From Ridgeia piscesae (taxonomy: Eukaryota > Annelida > Polychaeta > Sabellida > Siboglinidae): 64,000 nucleotides of DNA. The notes beneath the pieces were generated by a model. It saw only the letters and a program-made list of their open reading frames with translations. It did no database searches and was not told where the DNA came from. Position 1 is the first letter of the stretch; each line of letters opens with the position of its first letter. Below are positions 1 through 13,800 of this stretch, piece by piece. The position numbers were made by a program, and so were the translations under genes. Location: assembly GCA_025642075.2 (NCBI GenBank), contig JAODUO010001178.1, positions 153,386-217,385 on the forward strand. The letters run 5' to 3'.

Positions 1-1751
1 TGGAAAAGACGCTTATAGATCCCCCATTTATTATTCTAATGGCTCTCAAATGGACCAACCAGTCTTGGTGTGCCAGAATGTTGATCTGCCAGTAGACTTT
101 CTTATGCACCTGCTGCTGAGGGAAGGACACCCGGGTCAACCTCACAGCAACACTGACACCATTCCCTTCTAGCGGTGTGTCTATATGCCTGGAGGCTGCC
201 CAGCCATCCCTCCAAGAGAGGATTTTCACAGGCGGCATCACACCAGATCTCGAAATGTTGTCACCAGTTCTCATGAGTGGTTTATGACAGTAAGTGGGGA
301 TGCTTCTCTGGTTGATGTAAGGAACAGGCAGTTAATCCATTTGAAACCTCTGTTCCCTTAAACAGGCAGATTTTGTTCTACACCTTTTAATGTAAAATGG
401 TTGAATCTGTGGAGCAATCAGGTTGCTGTTCAGAATCAGTGTAACAGTCTCCACATATGGTTCAGGTGAGATATATCTGACTCCTCAGAGCTATCAGCTC
501 TTTTACACAGCTTTATGTTGGAGAGGCTTCTGTAAAAGAAATTACTCCCTCACTGGAGCCACCATTTAATTTTACTGAAACATGCCTTTGAGCCACTTCA
601 GAAGTCCAACCTCAAACATTTGATGCTAAAAACAGTCTCCCTCACTTCATTAGAGCTGCTGGGAAAAGTTGGTTTGAGTTACATGCCCTGCATTTTGATT
701 CAGTTCATTTCTGGCAGAACCAGGACCTGTTGCTAATCACCTTACATCATGACATTGACTTTGTGGCAAAGAGTCAAATGTTTTCTCTATACTGTACCAA
801 GGTATTACATAAATTAAACATATACCTTGACTTTAGATTCTCTGCTCCATTAAGAGAAAACTTTCATAGTCGTACAGTAGTACTGGTCTACCTAACACCA
901 AGGCAATAGAGCTAAAGCTGAGGTGACACCCCCAGCATTCCTACTAGAGTCTTGTGGAGTACAGTGACTGCAACCTTCCTCTGTTCCTTGACTGCCAGAG
1001 ACACAACACTGTGTCACAAGCTCTGTTTAAATTATTATTGGAATTGTCATTTTAGCAGCTAAGTATTATCTTAGTTGTCTATTTATGCAGGCAACATTGA
1101 ACAGAACACAGTGGTGTGCCATGAAAAGGAAGAATTTCCTTTCTTTTTGTCAACTGTTCCCCTGAGGATCACTGTTGTGATTGTGTGGATTTGTCTCCAT
1201 TTCAGTGGAACCAACAGTTCCAAACTGTTATTGACTGTACCAAGACCTGTGGTCAACAGGCCAAACCATTGGTTACATCTTTTGGGGCCATTGGTCATGG
1301 CACGAGACTAATCGACAGTTCAATTAGTCTCAGTCATGGCTGTGAAAGTCCTTGTTTATTAAGTGTGACACATTCTGACAGAGACACTATTTGACAGACC
1401 GGTAAGTTTCAGTACCACACAGGTTGCTGGCAGCTCTGGGTGACACAACCTGTGCCCATTGTCAGTGACACTGTCATCAGTACTCAATCGTTGGTACCTG
1501 ATTTCGTCTCAGGCTATGACTCGGGAGCATGGCTCCCGTTGCTTATCTGTCTCTGCACAAGATCCCTTGCTGAGGTCTGAATAGATACCCGAGGCCAAGA
1601 TATCTTTTATTTGTGAGAAAAATATATGCCACAAATCTGACATTTCATATGGAGCCTCATGTATCAGAATAATCCTTTGGCATTAACTATGGTAGACCTG
1701 CTGTGTTGTCAGTATAAACCTTTAGCTTCCATTTGTGGATCTGTGTTTCAG
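1..1751. other. Upstream DNA or intron without recognisable exon
   Basis: No cysteine-module exon with splice signals is visible here. Around 40-170 one plus-strand frame is open and looks vaguely protein-like (NGSQMDQPVLVC) but breaks at a TAG; it may be transposon debris. Nothing else can be assigned. Confidence 0.4.
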
Positions 1752-1850
1752 CCTGTCCAGATGGGTGTAGCTTCTGTACATCTCTGACAACGTGCGTTGT
1801 GGGACAATGTGATGCTGGCTATGTGATGAAATCGGACGGAACATGCAAGA
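1752..1850 (+). CDS. Exon 1 of window: cysteine-rich repeat
   Basis: Begins after ...tgtttcag, ends before gtatga; 99 bp, phase 1 at both ends. It encodes CPDGCSFC at the start and GTCK at the end, with six cysteines. Since it starts in phase 1 it is an internal exon, so the gene extends upstream. Confidence 0.8.
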
Positions 1851-4800
1851 GTATGATAACACTTGGTTTATATGTTGCAGTAACGTAGATGAATATAAAC
1901 ATGTTTCTTCACATATGGTACATATGAAATTTACTATTAAGTCATCTATGTTTTTTCATTCTCATTGGATAAAATCCACAATGCCATGTCAAATTAATGT
2001 TCAGTGTATCAGATGCAGCATTGCAAATAAGTATTATTTGTATTCATCATTTGTTTCTAGTAGAGTATACAACTCTTCCAAAGAAAGTTATGCTGTAAGA
2101 CAGAATAGGGTATCGTTTAGAATGTTAAATACTGTTGCCAATATTTATATTACCTTGACTTGTATCTGCAGAGTGTCCAGTCGGCTGTGCAGTCTGCACC
2201 CTCAGTACTGATGGAAACACAGCTACGTGTGTCTCTGGCAAGTGCCAGCAGCATTACGTTCAAGACGCCCAACGCAACTGCAAACGTAAGTCTGTCTTAC
2301 CGTTTCAGTACATTGTTGTAAAGGAATCATTAGCACTGTTATAATACTGCTTTGTTTCCTTGTATTTCTTCAAACTTGTTTTCATAAATCACTCTCCTGT
2401 TGATGTGGTATACCATCTCCCAATATCACAGTCTCATAACTCTCATACGTTTCAACTAGCCTAACGCTTGTTTTGAAGCTGTCGGGCCAGTCCGGGCCAC
2501 CAGCTTTCAAATTCTACTGGCCAAACCGGCTTTAATCTGACTGACCACCTCCTGCCAATATCAGTCTAATAACTCTCACAAGTTTGTGAAATAGCGAACA
2601 ATGATATAATGTAAAACAGCCAAATCATCTTGATGTGAATACACAAATCAATCTATCATCTATCTAAACACATGTTCACCGCAACATTGATTATGTATTT
2701 ATGGTGCATTTCTTTCCCTGCATTGAATAATAGTGGTTGCTTGTATACCTACCAGTAACTGTACAATGATATCTTGGGAATATGAAATCCCAGATTGTCT
2801 TCCATTTAGCATCTGTGCTATTGTTGTTGGATGCATTTTAGCCCAGTAAATGTGTGAATTCTTCTGAAATTAAATTGATAAACTTTGTTAAATACTCTGA
2901 CTGATAGTAAGAAACATAATATGGCTCACACCGTACTAATAAAGTACAGGTTTGAATCAGTATCAGTAGTATTCTAAAACAATACAAACAGTTATTAAAA
3001 AGTTAAGTTCTTATATAGTACTATATGCAATCCTCAGGATTGCCCAAAACATTTTACACTTTACTCCCTGACAGTACTGTTTTATTGTTCATCATGTTTC
3101 AGTACATTGTCAAGTAGGAATCATTAGCGTTATATAATATTGTATTATTTCCTCGTATTTTTTCAAACTTATGTTATACATCACCCCACCTGTTGGTGCA
3201 GTCGCATCTTCTAATATCAGTCTCACAAATCTCACAAGATTGTGAGATAGTAAACAGTGTTGTGATGTAAAACAGCCAAATCGTTTTGATATCAATACAC
3301 AGTTAAACAGCCAATTAATTATTGACTGATTGTGAGACACATATTACCGAAGTACATCTTTGAATCTCTGTTACTTGTGGATGAAACAATAAAGACAATC
3401 AGCCCAAACACTTGCTACACTGGCATGTAAAATTAGGATGGATGCTCATGAAATGTCACATTTTAGTAAATGTCATATAGATGTAAAAACGACATCCGAT
3501 ATGAAAAAGGTCACATTGTACACAATAGTCAATTTACATGGTGACAAACTTGGTAGACAAGTAATCTTATACATGCTGGATTCATATATGTAAACTGTTA
3601 TATTCTCTCAAGAAACAATAACGTGGAATTATGCAATGAAATTGTTTGGCAGATAAAGAATAGTACTTTTCAGTTTTTTTTATTAATATTTTGCATTTTT
3701 TTATAAACATATGTTTACAACTTCAGTGTTACGGGATGTGAAATATTTATTCAGGCAAATTACTTAAACACCTTGTTGTAGTATTTGTTAGAATTATTTG
3801 TTATAAATTTACATAAAGAAATAAAAATGGTGACTTCCCACAAAACAACCACAGGCAGATATTATGGTTACCATGGTTACCCTAAAATAAATTACTTACG
3901 TTACAAGCAATTTTCTTCTAATATAACTGCAAGACATTGTTTTTTTTTTAAATATGATGAGTATTTAAAAAAATAAAAATCATGACATTTTACGATGTCA
4001 TTAATCTCTATAGACTGCTGCATGTGTTCTTCATTGGTAAATTTTTTCTTCTGTCAGCGTGCCCGCAAGGTTGCATCTCATGCTACCTTGATGAGACAAC
4101 TGTCAAGTGTGCAATTAATGGTTGCACCGCAAAGTTTGGACTAGATTCAACAGATGCCAGTTGTGCCGGTAGGTTGATTGTACACAATACTTAGCTAATT
4201 TCACTTATATTCTTTTAACTCTTCTAAGGTAATTTTGCCCAGTAAAAGATGAGTTTTTTAGTCAACAGTATCAAGTCCATTGTAATAATAATTGTCACGC
4301 TTCTATAGAACTTAAATCTATAACATACTTAAATTGTAATGATTGGCAAACACACATCTGCGTACAAACATGTATACATAGTATAGACAATTGTTAAGAT
4401 ATATTTTATGGATGAGGTTATTTGTATTGATGGTGATGTGAACGGATTGCACTTTGTTCTATAAGACATGACAATTTACGGTGGGCGATAAAGGGGTCTT
4501 GGAATATTGGCAGCACAGTTGCTGTTCACAGTGATCGTATAAAGCTTGTAAACAGTATCGGCATCAGGCAATGGGTAGAAAACATACCTGGGTATTGATT
4601 GGAGTGTTTTTGTCATGCCCAATTAGCAAGGAAAGATGTGATTTAAATAACACCTATTCTGGTCATTGTCAATTTTGTTGGCTATGCAGCCATTGCGTTG
4701 CCTGTGTTGTGAGCAGTAGTTTAGATTCAATTACAATTTGTTGACTGGCATTGTAACACCATACTGAATTTCTCTTCTTTCCTTGGCGTAGAAATCCATG

Positions 4801-7800
4801 AAATTGATCCAAATTGACTTTGTTGTTAGTCGTAGTGTTTGCATTTACGAGGGGTGGTTTTTTTACAGGGTAGGCATGTAAAAAGCAGGTGGTCATTGAA
4901 GAAGGTGGTAGTTCTACTGTACACATACAGTAACTCTTGCCCTGGCCCTATCATAGCTACATAAAATGTGTCATTTTGTAGACTGTGCCCAGTGTAGACT
5001 GCCTTATATCGTTTGTATACACATGTATCATGGTGTTATTTTTAGTTTTGGGTCATTAATGTCACAAGTGTCACATAAATTGACAAGTGTACTATCCTTC
5101 AAATATTATCAAAATCATACTACCTTCTGTAATCTGTCACAATATTTGCTTTTGAATTACATGGGATGTCCCTTGACTGTGTCATGACACCAACAGTTGT
5201 CAATTGTTGCTTTGACATGGGTTCAACAAGAATAATAAATTGTGCCATTTAATTTTAAAACATGCTTATTTAATTATTATTTATTTTCTCAGCACGACCT
5301 ACAACAAGAATGTTGCTCAGTCATAATAAAAAGTTGATGTAGGTAATTATTGGGGTGTTGTGGTAGAGGTGTTTGGATGGCAATCCGCGATTTTGTGGTG
5401 TGGGGGTTAATGGGGCACATTGTTATGTAGTTAGTAGTGAGGTTGTTGTTATATAGAGTTTGTAGAGGGTTGTGGCGTAAGTTGTGGAGCAGGTGTACGT
5501 TGGGTGATAACACAAGTGAATCATTATATTTACATTTCTAGTTGCCATAACGCTTGTTTCTCTGGTGTCATTGATTTCATGCAAAATCTGCCGTAAAAAA
5601 AAATATTTTCTAATTGACTAATTATGATTCATCAGTTTACAAGTATGTTTTTAATTTCATGCAACCTGTCGGTAAAAATCATACCGTCGTGAAGCAACGC
5701 TGACATGACAATTTTTGCGCACATTTTTGCTATTTCATGGACAAAAGTTCACCAAACAAGTTAATTCATATTTAAATTTTACATCATTGTAAATATGTTA
5801 CGTTGTTATTCTAACGGTTTTATATGTGCACTATTTAATGTGGAGTGAACACATCACTATTTGTGGCCATGGGGTGTAATTGGGGTGCAGGTGGTAGTTG
5901 TAAAGTGAAGTGTAGGGGATGAAAAGATGTTTCAGCTTCAGTCAGTGTCTTGATTATGACACATTGTCCTTGATGTGTTCCAGAATGTGCATCTGACTGT
6001 GCAACATGTGACACTGCTGGTGAGTGCACCACCTGCAATGAGGGTTTCTACGTGAACTCCGGAAAGACATGCACAGGTCAGTTCTTTTTAGTCTACGTAA
6101 TATTGCCAATACATGGCGTATGTTCCACCTATCTTATTGTTATGTGTATGAGTGTTAAGAATCTCCAGTGACTCTCCAAACTTCCTGTCAATGTCACATT
6201 TTCTCAAACCAGATGGCTGTGAGATAGATCATTTATGCTACTTGATGCATGAATTTAATATATCATTATCAAAGTATATTTCAAATTCACACAAACGTTG
6301 GTGTAATTTTCCAGATGGTGAAATCATGCCATGCAAGCTTTATAAATGTGTGCTATTTTCTATTATCAATATATCAAACCTATATCGCTGGTATCCACAT
6401 GTAGCAGCATTTAGTTTTTACTGTTGGAATCATTCCAAGGAAGAGATTGTTCTGTGGAACAATGGAATTCAATTGTATGTGAACCGAATTTGACTGTTTC
6501 TGTTATTTGTCCAAATGTGAACTTTTTAATATGGGGGATGACAAAACTATTCAAAAATCAACAACAAATTAAAACGTTTCTGTCGATTATTGGCATAGAT
6601 CGCAATTGCAGCCATCATCGTTTTAAAAATAATCTTAATTTTGATTAGCCAGCAACTTATTTTGTTAGTTATCACAATGTAATTATTTTTGAATTTGTGT
6701 TGCAAAACACAACCTACAACCAGAAATTTGCTCTCAGTGATAAAAGTTTAAACTGTTGTTGTAGGTGATTGTGGGAGTGTTTGGATGGAGTGTTGGGTGG
6801 TAATTTAGTGGAATGTTGTGGTGTGGGTGATAATGGGGTGTATTGTAATGTAGTTAGTAGTGAGGTTGTTGGCATAGAATGTAGCGGGGCATGTTGTGTG
6901 TTGGTTGTAATGGGGTGTGTTGTTATGTAGTTAGTAGTGAGGTTGTTGGCAAGTGGATGGTTGTGGGTGTGTTGTGGCGTAGGTTGTAGTGGTGGCGTGA
7001 AAGGTTCTATCTGTTAAAATGTGTTGTATCATTATTGTCCTTTTCAGTTTTGGGATAGAAATATGTCTCCGGATCAGTCAAAGTACCCAGATTACGACAG
7101 TGTTCTTATGTGTTCCAGCATGTGCTGATAACTGTGCAACGTGCGATGCTTCTGATGTGTGCAAGACATGCATGACTGACTTCTTTAAGAATACTGCTGG
7201 AGATGCATGCGGAGGTCAGTTCATTTTCATTATGTTAACACATTTTATCCTGAAGCTAGTGCATGTGAGTTGCAGCCAGTTCCTCATTATTACCACAAAA
7301 CTAATCTGTCATCATCAGAAAATGGCATAATTTTATTATTTTCTATCAATGTTTAAATATGATACAATCAGAACAGAAAGCAGATAAAATCAACCATTTC
7401 AATCCAATCCTTTATTTCAGACACAATTATTCATACATATGTCAGTTTCTGATCATTTCCATAACATCCATGTTCAGCATCAGAAAATGACAGGCCTTCA
7501 CATCAAATGGAAATAACTTTATTATTTCTCTGTACATTTTGTAATGTGATATACCTTTAGAAGTGTTGGGGTGCAGGTGGTAGTTGTAAAGTGAAATGTA
7601 GGGGATGAAAAGATGTTTCAGCTTCAGTCAGTGTCTTGATTACGACACATTGTCCTTGATGTGTTCCAGAATGTGCATCTGACTGTGCAACATGTGACAC
7701 TGCTGGTGAGTGCACCACCTGCAATGAGGGTTTCTACGTGAACATCGGAAAGACATGCACAGGTCAGTTCATTTTTAGTCTACGTAATATTGCCAATACA

Positions 7801-10800
7801 TGGCATACGTTCCTCCTATCTTATTGTTATGTGTATGAGTGTTAAGAGTCCCCAGTGACTCTCCAAACTTTCTGTCAATGTCACATTTTCACAAACCAGA
7901 TGGCTGTGAGATAGATCATTTATGCTACTTGATGCATGAATTTAATATATCAGTATCAAAGCATATTTCAAATTCACACATAAGTTGGTGTAGTTTGTTT
8001 CACGCAGGCATATCTAGATGGTGAAATCATGTCATGCGTGCTTTTTAAATGTGTAATAATTTTTATTATCAATATATCATCAAACCTATATCACTGGTAT
8101 CCACATGTATCAGCATTTAGTTTTTACTATTGGAATCATTCCAAGGAAGAGATTGTTCTGTTGAACCATGGAATTCCATTGTACGTGAACCCAATTTGAC
8201 TGTTTCTGTTATTTGTCCCAATGTGAACTTTTTAATAGAGGGCATGACAAAACTGGTCAAAAATCAACAACAAATTAAAATGTTTCTGTCGATTATTGGC
8301 ATAGATCGCAATTGCAACCATCATCGTTTTAAAAATAATCTGAATTTTGATTAGCTAGGAACTTATTTTGTCAGTTATCATGGAGTAATTATTTGAGAAT
8401 TTGTGTTGCAAAACACGACCTACAACCAGAAATTTGCTCTCAGTAATAAAAGTTTAAACGGCTGGTGTAGGTGATTGTGGGAGTGTTTGGATGGAGTGTT
8501 GGGTGGTAATTTAGTGGAAGGTTGAGTGTGAGTGATAATGGGGTGTATTGTAATGTAGTAGTGAGGTTGTTGGCAGAGAATGTTGTGGGTTGGTTGTAAT
8601 GGGGTGTGTTGTTATGTAGTTAGTAGTGAGGTTGTTGGCATAGAATGTTGTGGGTTGGTTGTAATGGGGTGTGTTGTTATGTAGTTAGTAGTGAGGTTGT
8701 TGGCAGAGAATGTTGTGGGTTGGTTGTAATGGGGTATGTTGTTATGTAGTTAGTAGTGAGGTTGTTGGCAGAGAATGTTGTGGGTTGGTTGTAATGGGGT
8801 ATGTTGTTATGTAGTTAGTAGTGAGGTTGTTGGCATAGAATGTTGTGGGTTGGTTGTAATGGGGTATGTTGTTATGTAGTTAGTAGTGATGTTGTTGGCA
8901 GAGAATGTTGTGGGTTGGTTGTAATGGGGTATGTTGTTATGTAGTTAGTAGTGAGGTTGTTGGCAGAGAATGTTGTGGGTTGGTTGTAATGGGGTATGTT
9001 GTTATGTAGTTAGTAGTGAGGTTGTTGGCAGAGAATGTTGTGGGTTGGTTGTAATGGGGTATGTTGTTATGTAGTTAGTAGTGAGGTTGTTGGCAGAGAA
9101 TGTTGTGGGTTGGTTGTAATGGGGTATGTTGTTATGTAGTTAGTAGTGATGTTGTTGGCAGAGAATGTTGTGGGTTGGTTGTAATGGGGTATGTTGTTAT
9201 GTAGTTAGTAGTGAGGTTGTTGGCAGAGAATGTTGTGGGTTGGTTGTAATGGGGTATGTTGTTATGTAGTTAGTAGTGAGGTTGTTGGCAGAGAATGTTA
9301 TGGGTTGGTTGTAATGGGGTATGTTGTTATGTAGTTAGTAGTGATGTTGTTGGCAGAGAATGTTATGGGTTGGTTGTAATGGGGTATGTTGTTATGTAGT
9401 TAGTAGTGATGTTGTTGGCAGAGAATGTTGTGGGTTGGTTGTAATGGGGTATGTTGTTATGTAGTTAGTAGTGATGTTGTTGGCAGAGAATGTTATGGGT
9501 TGGTTGTAATGGGGTATGTTGTTATGTAGTTAGTAGTGAGGTTGTTGGCAGAGAATGTTATGGGTTGGTTGTAATGGGGTGTGTTGTTATGTAGTTAGTA
9601 GTGATGTTGTTGGCAGAGAATGTTATGGGTTGGTTGTAATGGGGTATGTTGTTATGTAGTTAGTAGTGATGTTGTTGGCAGAGAATGTTATGGGTTGGTT
9701 GTAATGGGGTATGTTGTTATGTAGTTAGTAGTGAGGTTGTTGGCAGAGAATGTTATGGGTTGGTTGTAATGGGGTGTGTTGTTATGTAGTTAGTAGTGAT
9801 GTTGTTGGCAGAGAATGTTATGGGTTGGTTGTAATGGGGTGTGTTGTTATGTAGTTAGTAGTGATGTTGTTGGCAGAGAATGTTATGGGTTGGTTGTAAT
9901 GGGGTGTGTTGTTATGTAGTTAGTAGTGATGTTGTTGGCAGAGAATGTTATGGGTTGGTTGTAATGGGGTATGTTGTTATGTAGTTAGTAGTGATGTTGT
10001 TGGCAGAGAATGTTGTGGGTTGGTTGTAATGGGGTATGTTGTTATGTAGTTAGTAGTGATGTTGTTGGCAGAGAATGTTATGGGTTGGTTGTAATGGGGT
10101 ATGTTGTTATGTAGTTAGTAGTGATGTTGTTGGCAGAGAATGTTATGGGTTGGTTGTAATGGGGTATGTTGTTATGTAGTTAGTAGTGATGTTGTTGGCA
10201 GAGAATGTTATGGGTTGGTTGTAATGGGGTATGTTGTTATGTAGTTAGTAGTGATGTTGTTGGCAGAGAATGTTATGGGTTGGTTGTAATGGGGTATGTT
10301 GTTATGTAGTTAGTAGTGATGTTGTTGGCAGAGAATGTTATGGGTTGGTTGTAATGGGGTATGTTGTTATGTAGTTAGTAGTGATGTTGTTGGCAGAGAA
10401 TGTTATGGGTTGGTTGTAATGGGGTATGTTGTTATGTAGTTAGTAGTGAGGTTGTTGGCAGAGAATGTTGTGGGTTGGTTGTAATGGGGTATGTTGTTAT
10501 GTAGTTAGTAGTGAGGTTGTTGGCAGAGAATGTTATGGGTTGGTTGTAATGGGGTATGTTGTTATGTAGTTAGTAGTGAGGTTGTTGGCAGAGAATGTTG
10601 TGGGTTGGTTGTAATGGGGTGTGTTGTTATGTAGTTAGTAGTGATGTTGTTGGCATAGAATGTAGCGGGGCATGTTGTGGGTTGGTTGTAATGGGGTGTG
10701 TTGTTATGTAGTTAGTAGTGAGGTTGTTGGCATAGAATGTAGCGGGGCATGTTGTGGGTTGGTTGTAATGGGGTGTGTTGTTATGTAGTTAGTAGTGAGG

Positions 10801-13800
10801 TTGTTGGCAAGTGGATGGTTGTGGGTGTGTTGTGGCGTAGCTTGTAGTGGTGGCGTGAAAGGTTCTATCTGTTAAAATGTGTTTTATCATTATTGTCCTT
10901 TTTATTTGGGGGATAGAAATATGTCTCAGCATCAGTCAAAGTACCCTGATTACAACACCGTGTTCTTATGTGTTCCAGCATGTACTACTAACTGTGCAAC
11001 GTGTGATGCTGATAATGCGTGCAACACATGCAAGACCAACTTCTTTAAGAATTCTGCTGGAGAAGCATGCGCAGGTCAGTTCATTTTCATTAAATTAACC
11101 CATTTTATCCTGAAGCTAGTGCATGTGAGTTGCAGCCAGTTCCTCATTATTTCCACAAAACCAATCTGTCAGCATCAAAAAATGGCATAATTTTATTATT
11201 TTCTATCAAAGTTTAAATATGATATACCATCAGAAAGCAGATCAAATCAACTATTTCAATTCAATCCTTTATTTCAAACACAATTATTCATACCTATGTC
11301 AGATTCTGATCATTTCCATACATCCATGTTCAGCATCAGAAAATGACAGGCCTTCAAATAAAATGGAAATAACTTTATTATTTCTCTGTACATTTTTTTA
11401 TGTGATATACCTTTAGAAAGCAGATGAAGTGAACCGTGAAGTTACATCAACAAATCTGGTTTAATAACATTTAGGATATATGTCCTAATAATTAAAAATG
11501 TATGTAGAGTTTTGTCATATTACTTTTCACCTGACATTTTTGTCATGAACTGGGGAACATGTCAAAGAGATAACTTTTTGTTGGTGTATTATTCTCTACT
11601 GAACACAAAAGTATAAAACTTGTCCACGTACACAATAATCCCATAATGAACTAGTTTGTGTAATAGTCCCATGTCAGTTAATCGAGTCGCAATATGTATA
11701 TGTCGTGACTGAGCGGAATTATGCAAATTTGTGAAATATCTTCTGTCTACGATATAAAATGTTGTGGCTTGTTACATATAACAAATAAAGAAATACACTA
11801 AAGTAACACCTTTGGTCGACATTTCAGTGAAACCTTATTTGTGAAGTAATCACTGTCATTCCAAATAATATTAACTTTGTTGCCACCAAAAACATGATGT
11901 GGTGCGAGGTGGGTGAAAATGGGTTCCGATGTCGGTTCACCTCACTTTGATGGCTACAAAGTGTATTTTCACTGACAATTGTTGCATCAAAGAGTTTGTT
12001 TGTACATCTTATATTATATATCCACTTGTCTGCCTCCTTGTTATGAATAGAATAAAGTAAATTAGCGGAGTTATCCTATAAAATTTGTCCAAGTTTAATG
12101 GTGTTTGCGACACGACCCCATATTTCCTTACACTTTAGCGTGGTGGTATCCGCTCTCTAAGTTGAATAAACAAACAACAACGTTGATTGGGTAAAAACTG
12201 GGCTACCCAATGTAAACAATGTTCTGACGTCATTCAAAGTTAACTAGCCAATGGGAATCCATTATACTACAGGCTGTCTACAGCGCTGGGTTTCTGCTCA
12301 AAGTGCAGACTACAAGTAGAATCATATCAAAAATAGATAGGGTACCGAATAGAAGGGGTAACTATGACTTGAATCGTATTCCAGATAAAATGGGCAATAA
12401 CACAAGTGAATCATAACATTGACATTTTTACTCGCCATAATGTTTGTTTCTCTGGTGACATTGATTTTGGGCAACATCGGATAAAAAAGACTTTCTAATT
12501 TATTGACTAGGATTGATAAGTTTACAAATATTAGTTTACAAGTATGTGTTTTCGATTTGCTGCAACCCCTCGGCAAAAATCATACTGTGGCGAAGCTCTG
12601 CTGACATGATAATTTTTCCACACATTTTCGCTAATTCATGGACGAAAAATTCACCAAATAAATTAATTCATTTTAAAATGTTACATCATTGTAAAAAAAA
12701 TTACGTTGTCATTCTAACAATTTTATATGTGTACTATTTAATGCGGAGTGAATGATATACAAGATTACTTACGGGCGCGTTGATTCAGTCTATGTGTGCT
12801 GAGTGCTATATTTTGTAAGCAATATGGGTGAGACAATGTAACACATATCACACCATGGCACAGGGGCACGGCCTAGGTTGAACTCTGGAAGACATTTTGG
12901 GTTTGTGTGGTAATGTCACTATTTGTGGCCATGGGGTATATTGGGGTGCAGGTGGTAGTTGTAAAGTGAAGTGTAGGGGATGAAAAGATGTTTCAGCTTC
13001 AGTCAGTGTCTTGATTATGACACATTGTCCTTGATGTGTTCCAGAATGTGCATCTGACTGTGCAACATGTGACACTGCTGGTGAGTGCACCACCTGCAAT
13101 GAGGGTTTCTACGTGAACTCCGGAAAGACATGCACAGGTCAGTTCATTTTTAGTCTACGTAATATTGCCAATACAGTCGCGCCTCGCTATAACGCGACTC
13201 GCTATAACGCGATTCGGCTATAACGCGGTCGGTCGTGGACCCCGAATTTCTGCCGCCAGGGGGGAAATGGGCGCTACAGCTAACAATAACGCTGTAATTA
13301 ACTGTCACTTATGTTTATGAAATCCTCATGTTTGTCTTGTACAGGTGTATCTAGAAACAATTTAATGATATTAAGAAATTTAACACAGAAGTACAACTGC
13401 GTTGCTGAGTTCGTTGTTTGTTGTGCCCCTGGCTTCTGCTCTGCCGTCGGCTTCGCGGCACCAATCCAATCGTTTTTCAAACCGATCTATTGTGTAACCA
13501 GCGCTTGGTTTGTGTGGTAATTTCTTAAGTGTTTGTTTAAAGCGTTACCAATTCCTTTGATTGCATTTAATTAACTTTAGGCACAGTAAATTTGGTACAA
13601 AGTCCTGTTTGTTTGCCCCGATATCAATCGCGTTTGTCTCCTGCCAGTTCGCTGTGGCTTCGCCGGCGAAGGCGCCCGTTCGCTGTGGCTTCCGCGAACG
13701 AGCGCCTTCGCCGGCTTGTAAATGGCAATTAAATTGCTTACGAATCGGGCGGTGACGAAAAATAATAATGGTACTGAAATGGCAGGCTAATGTTATGTAA

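Noticed and set aside
1075..1394. Overlapping short ORFs on both strands upstream of exon 1
   Set aside because: No cysteine module, no splice context and no recognisable family.
6152..6648. Repeated ORFs in A-to-B introns (for example MESFQGRDCSVE)
   Set aside because: They recur at 8130 and 21595 only because the introns are duplicated. They lie between well-supported exons and show no coding-type conservation (indels break frames in other copies).
10877..11190. ORFs that start before the B exons (MFYHYCPFYLGDRN...)
   Set aside because: Their C-terminal part is the B exon, but the upstream part is intron; the acceptor tgttccag and phase-1 logic give a better model.
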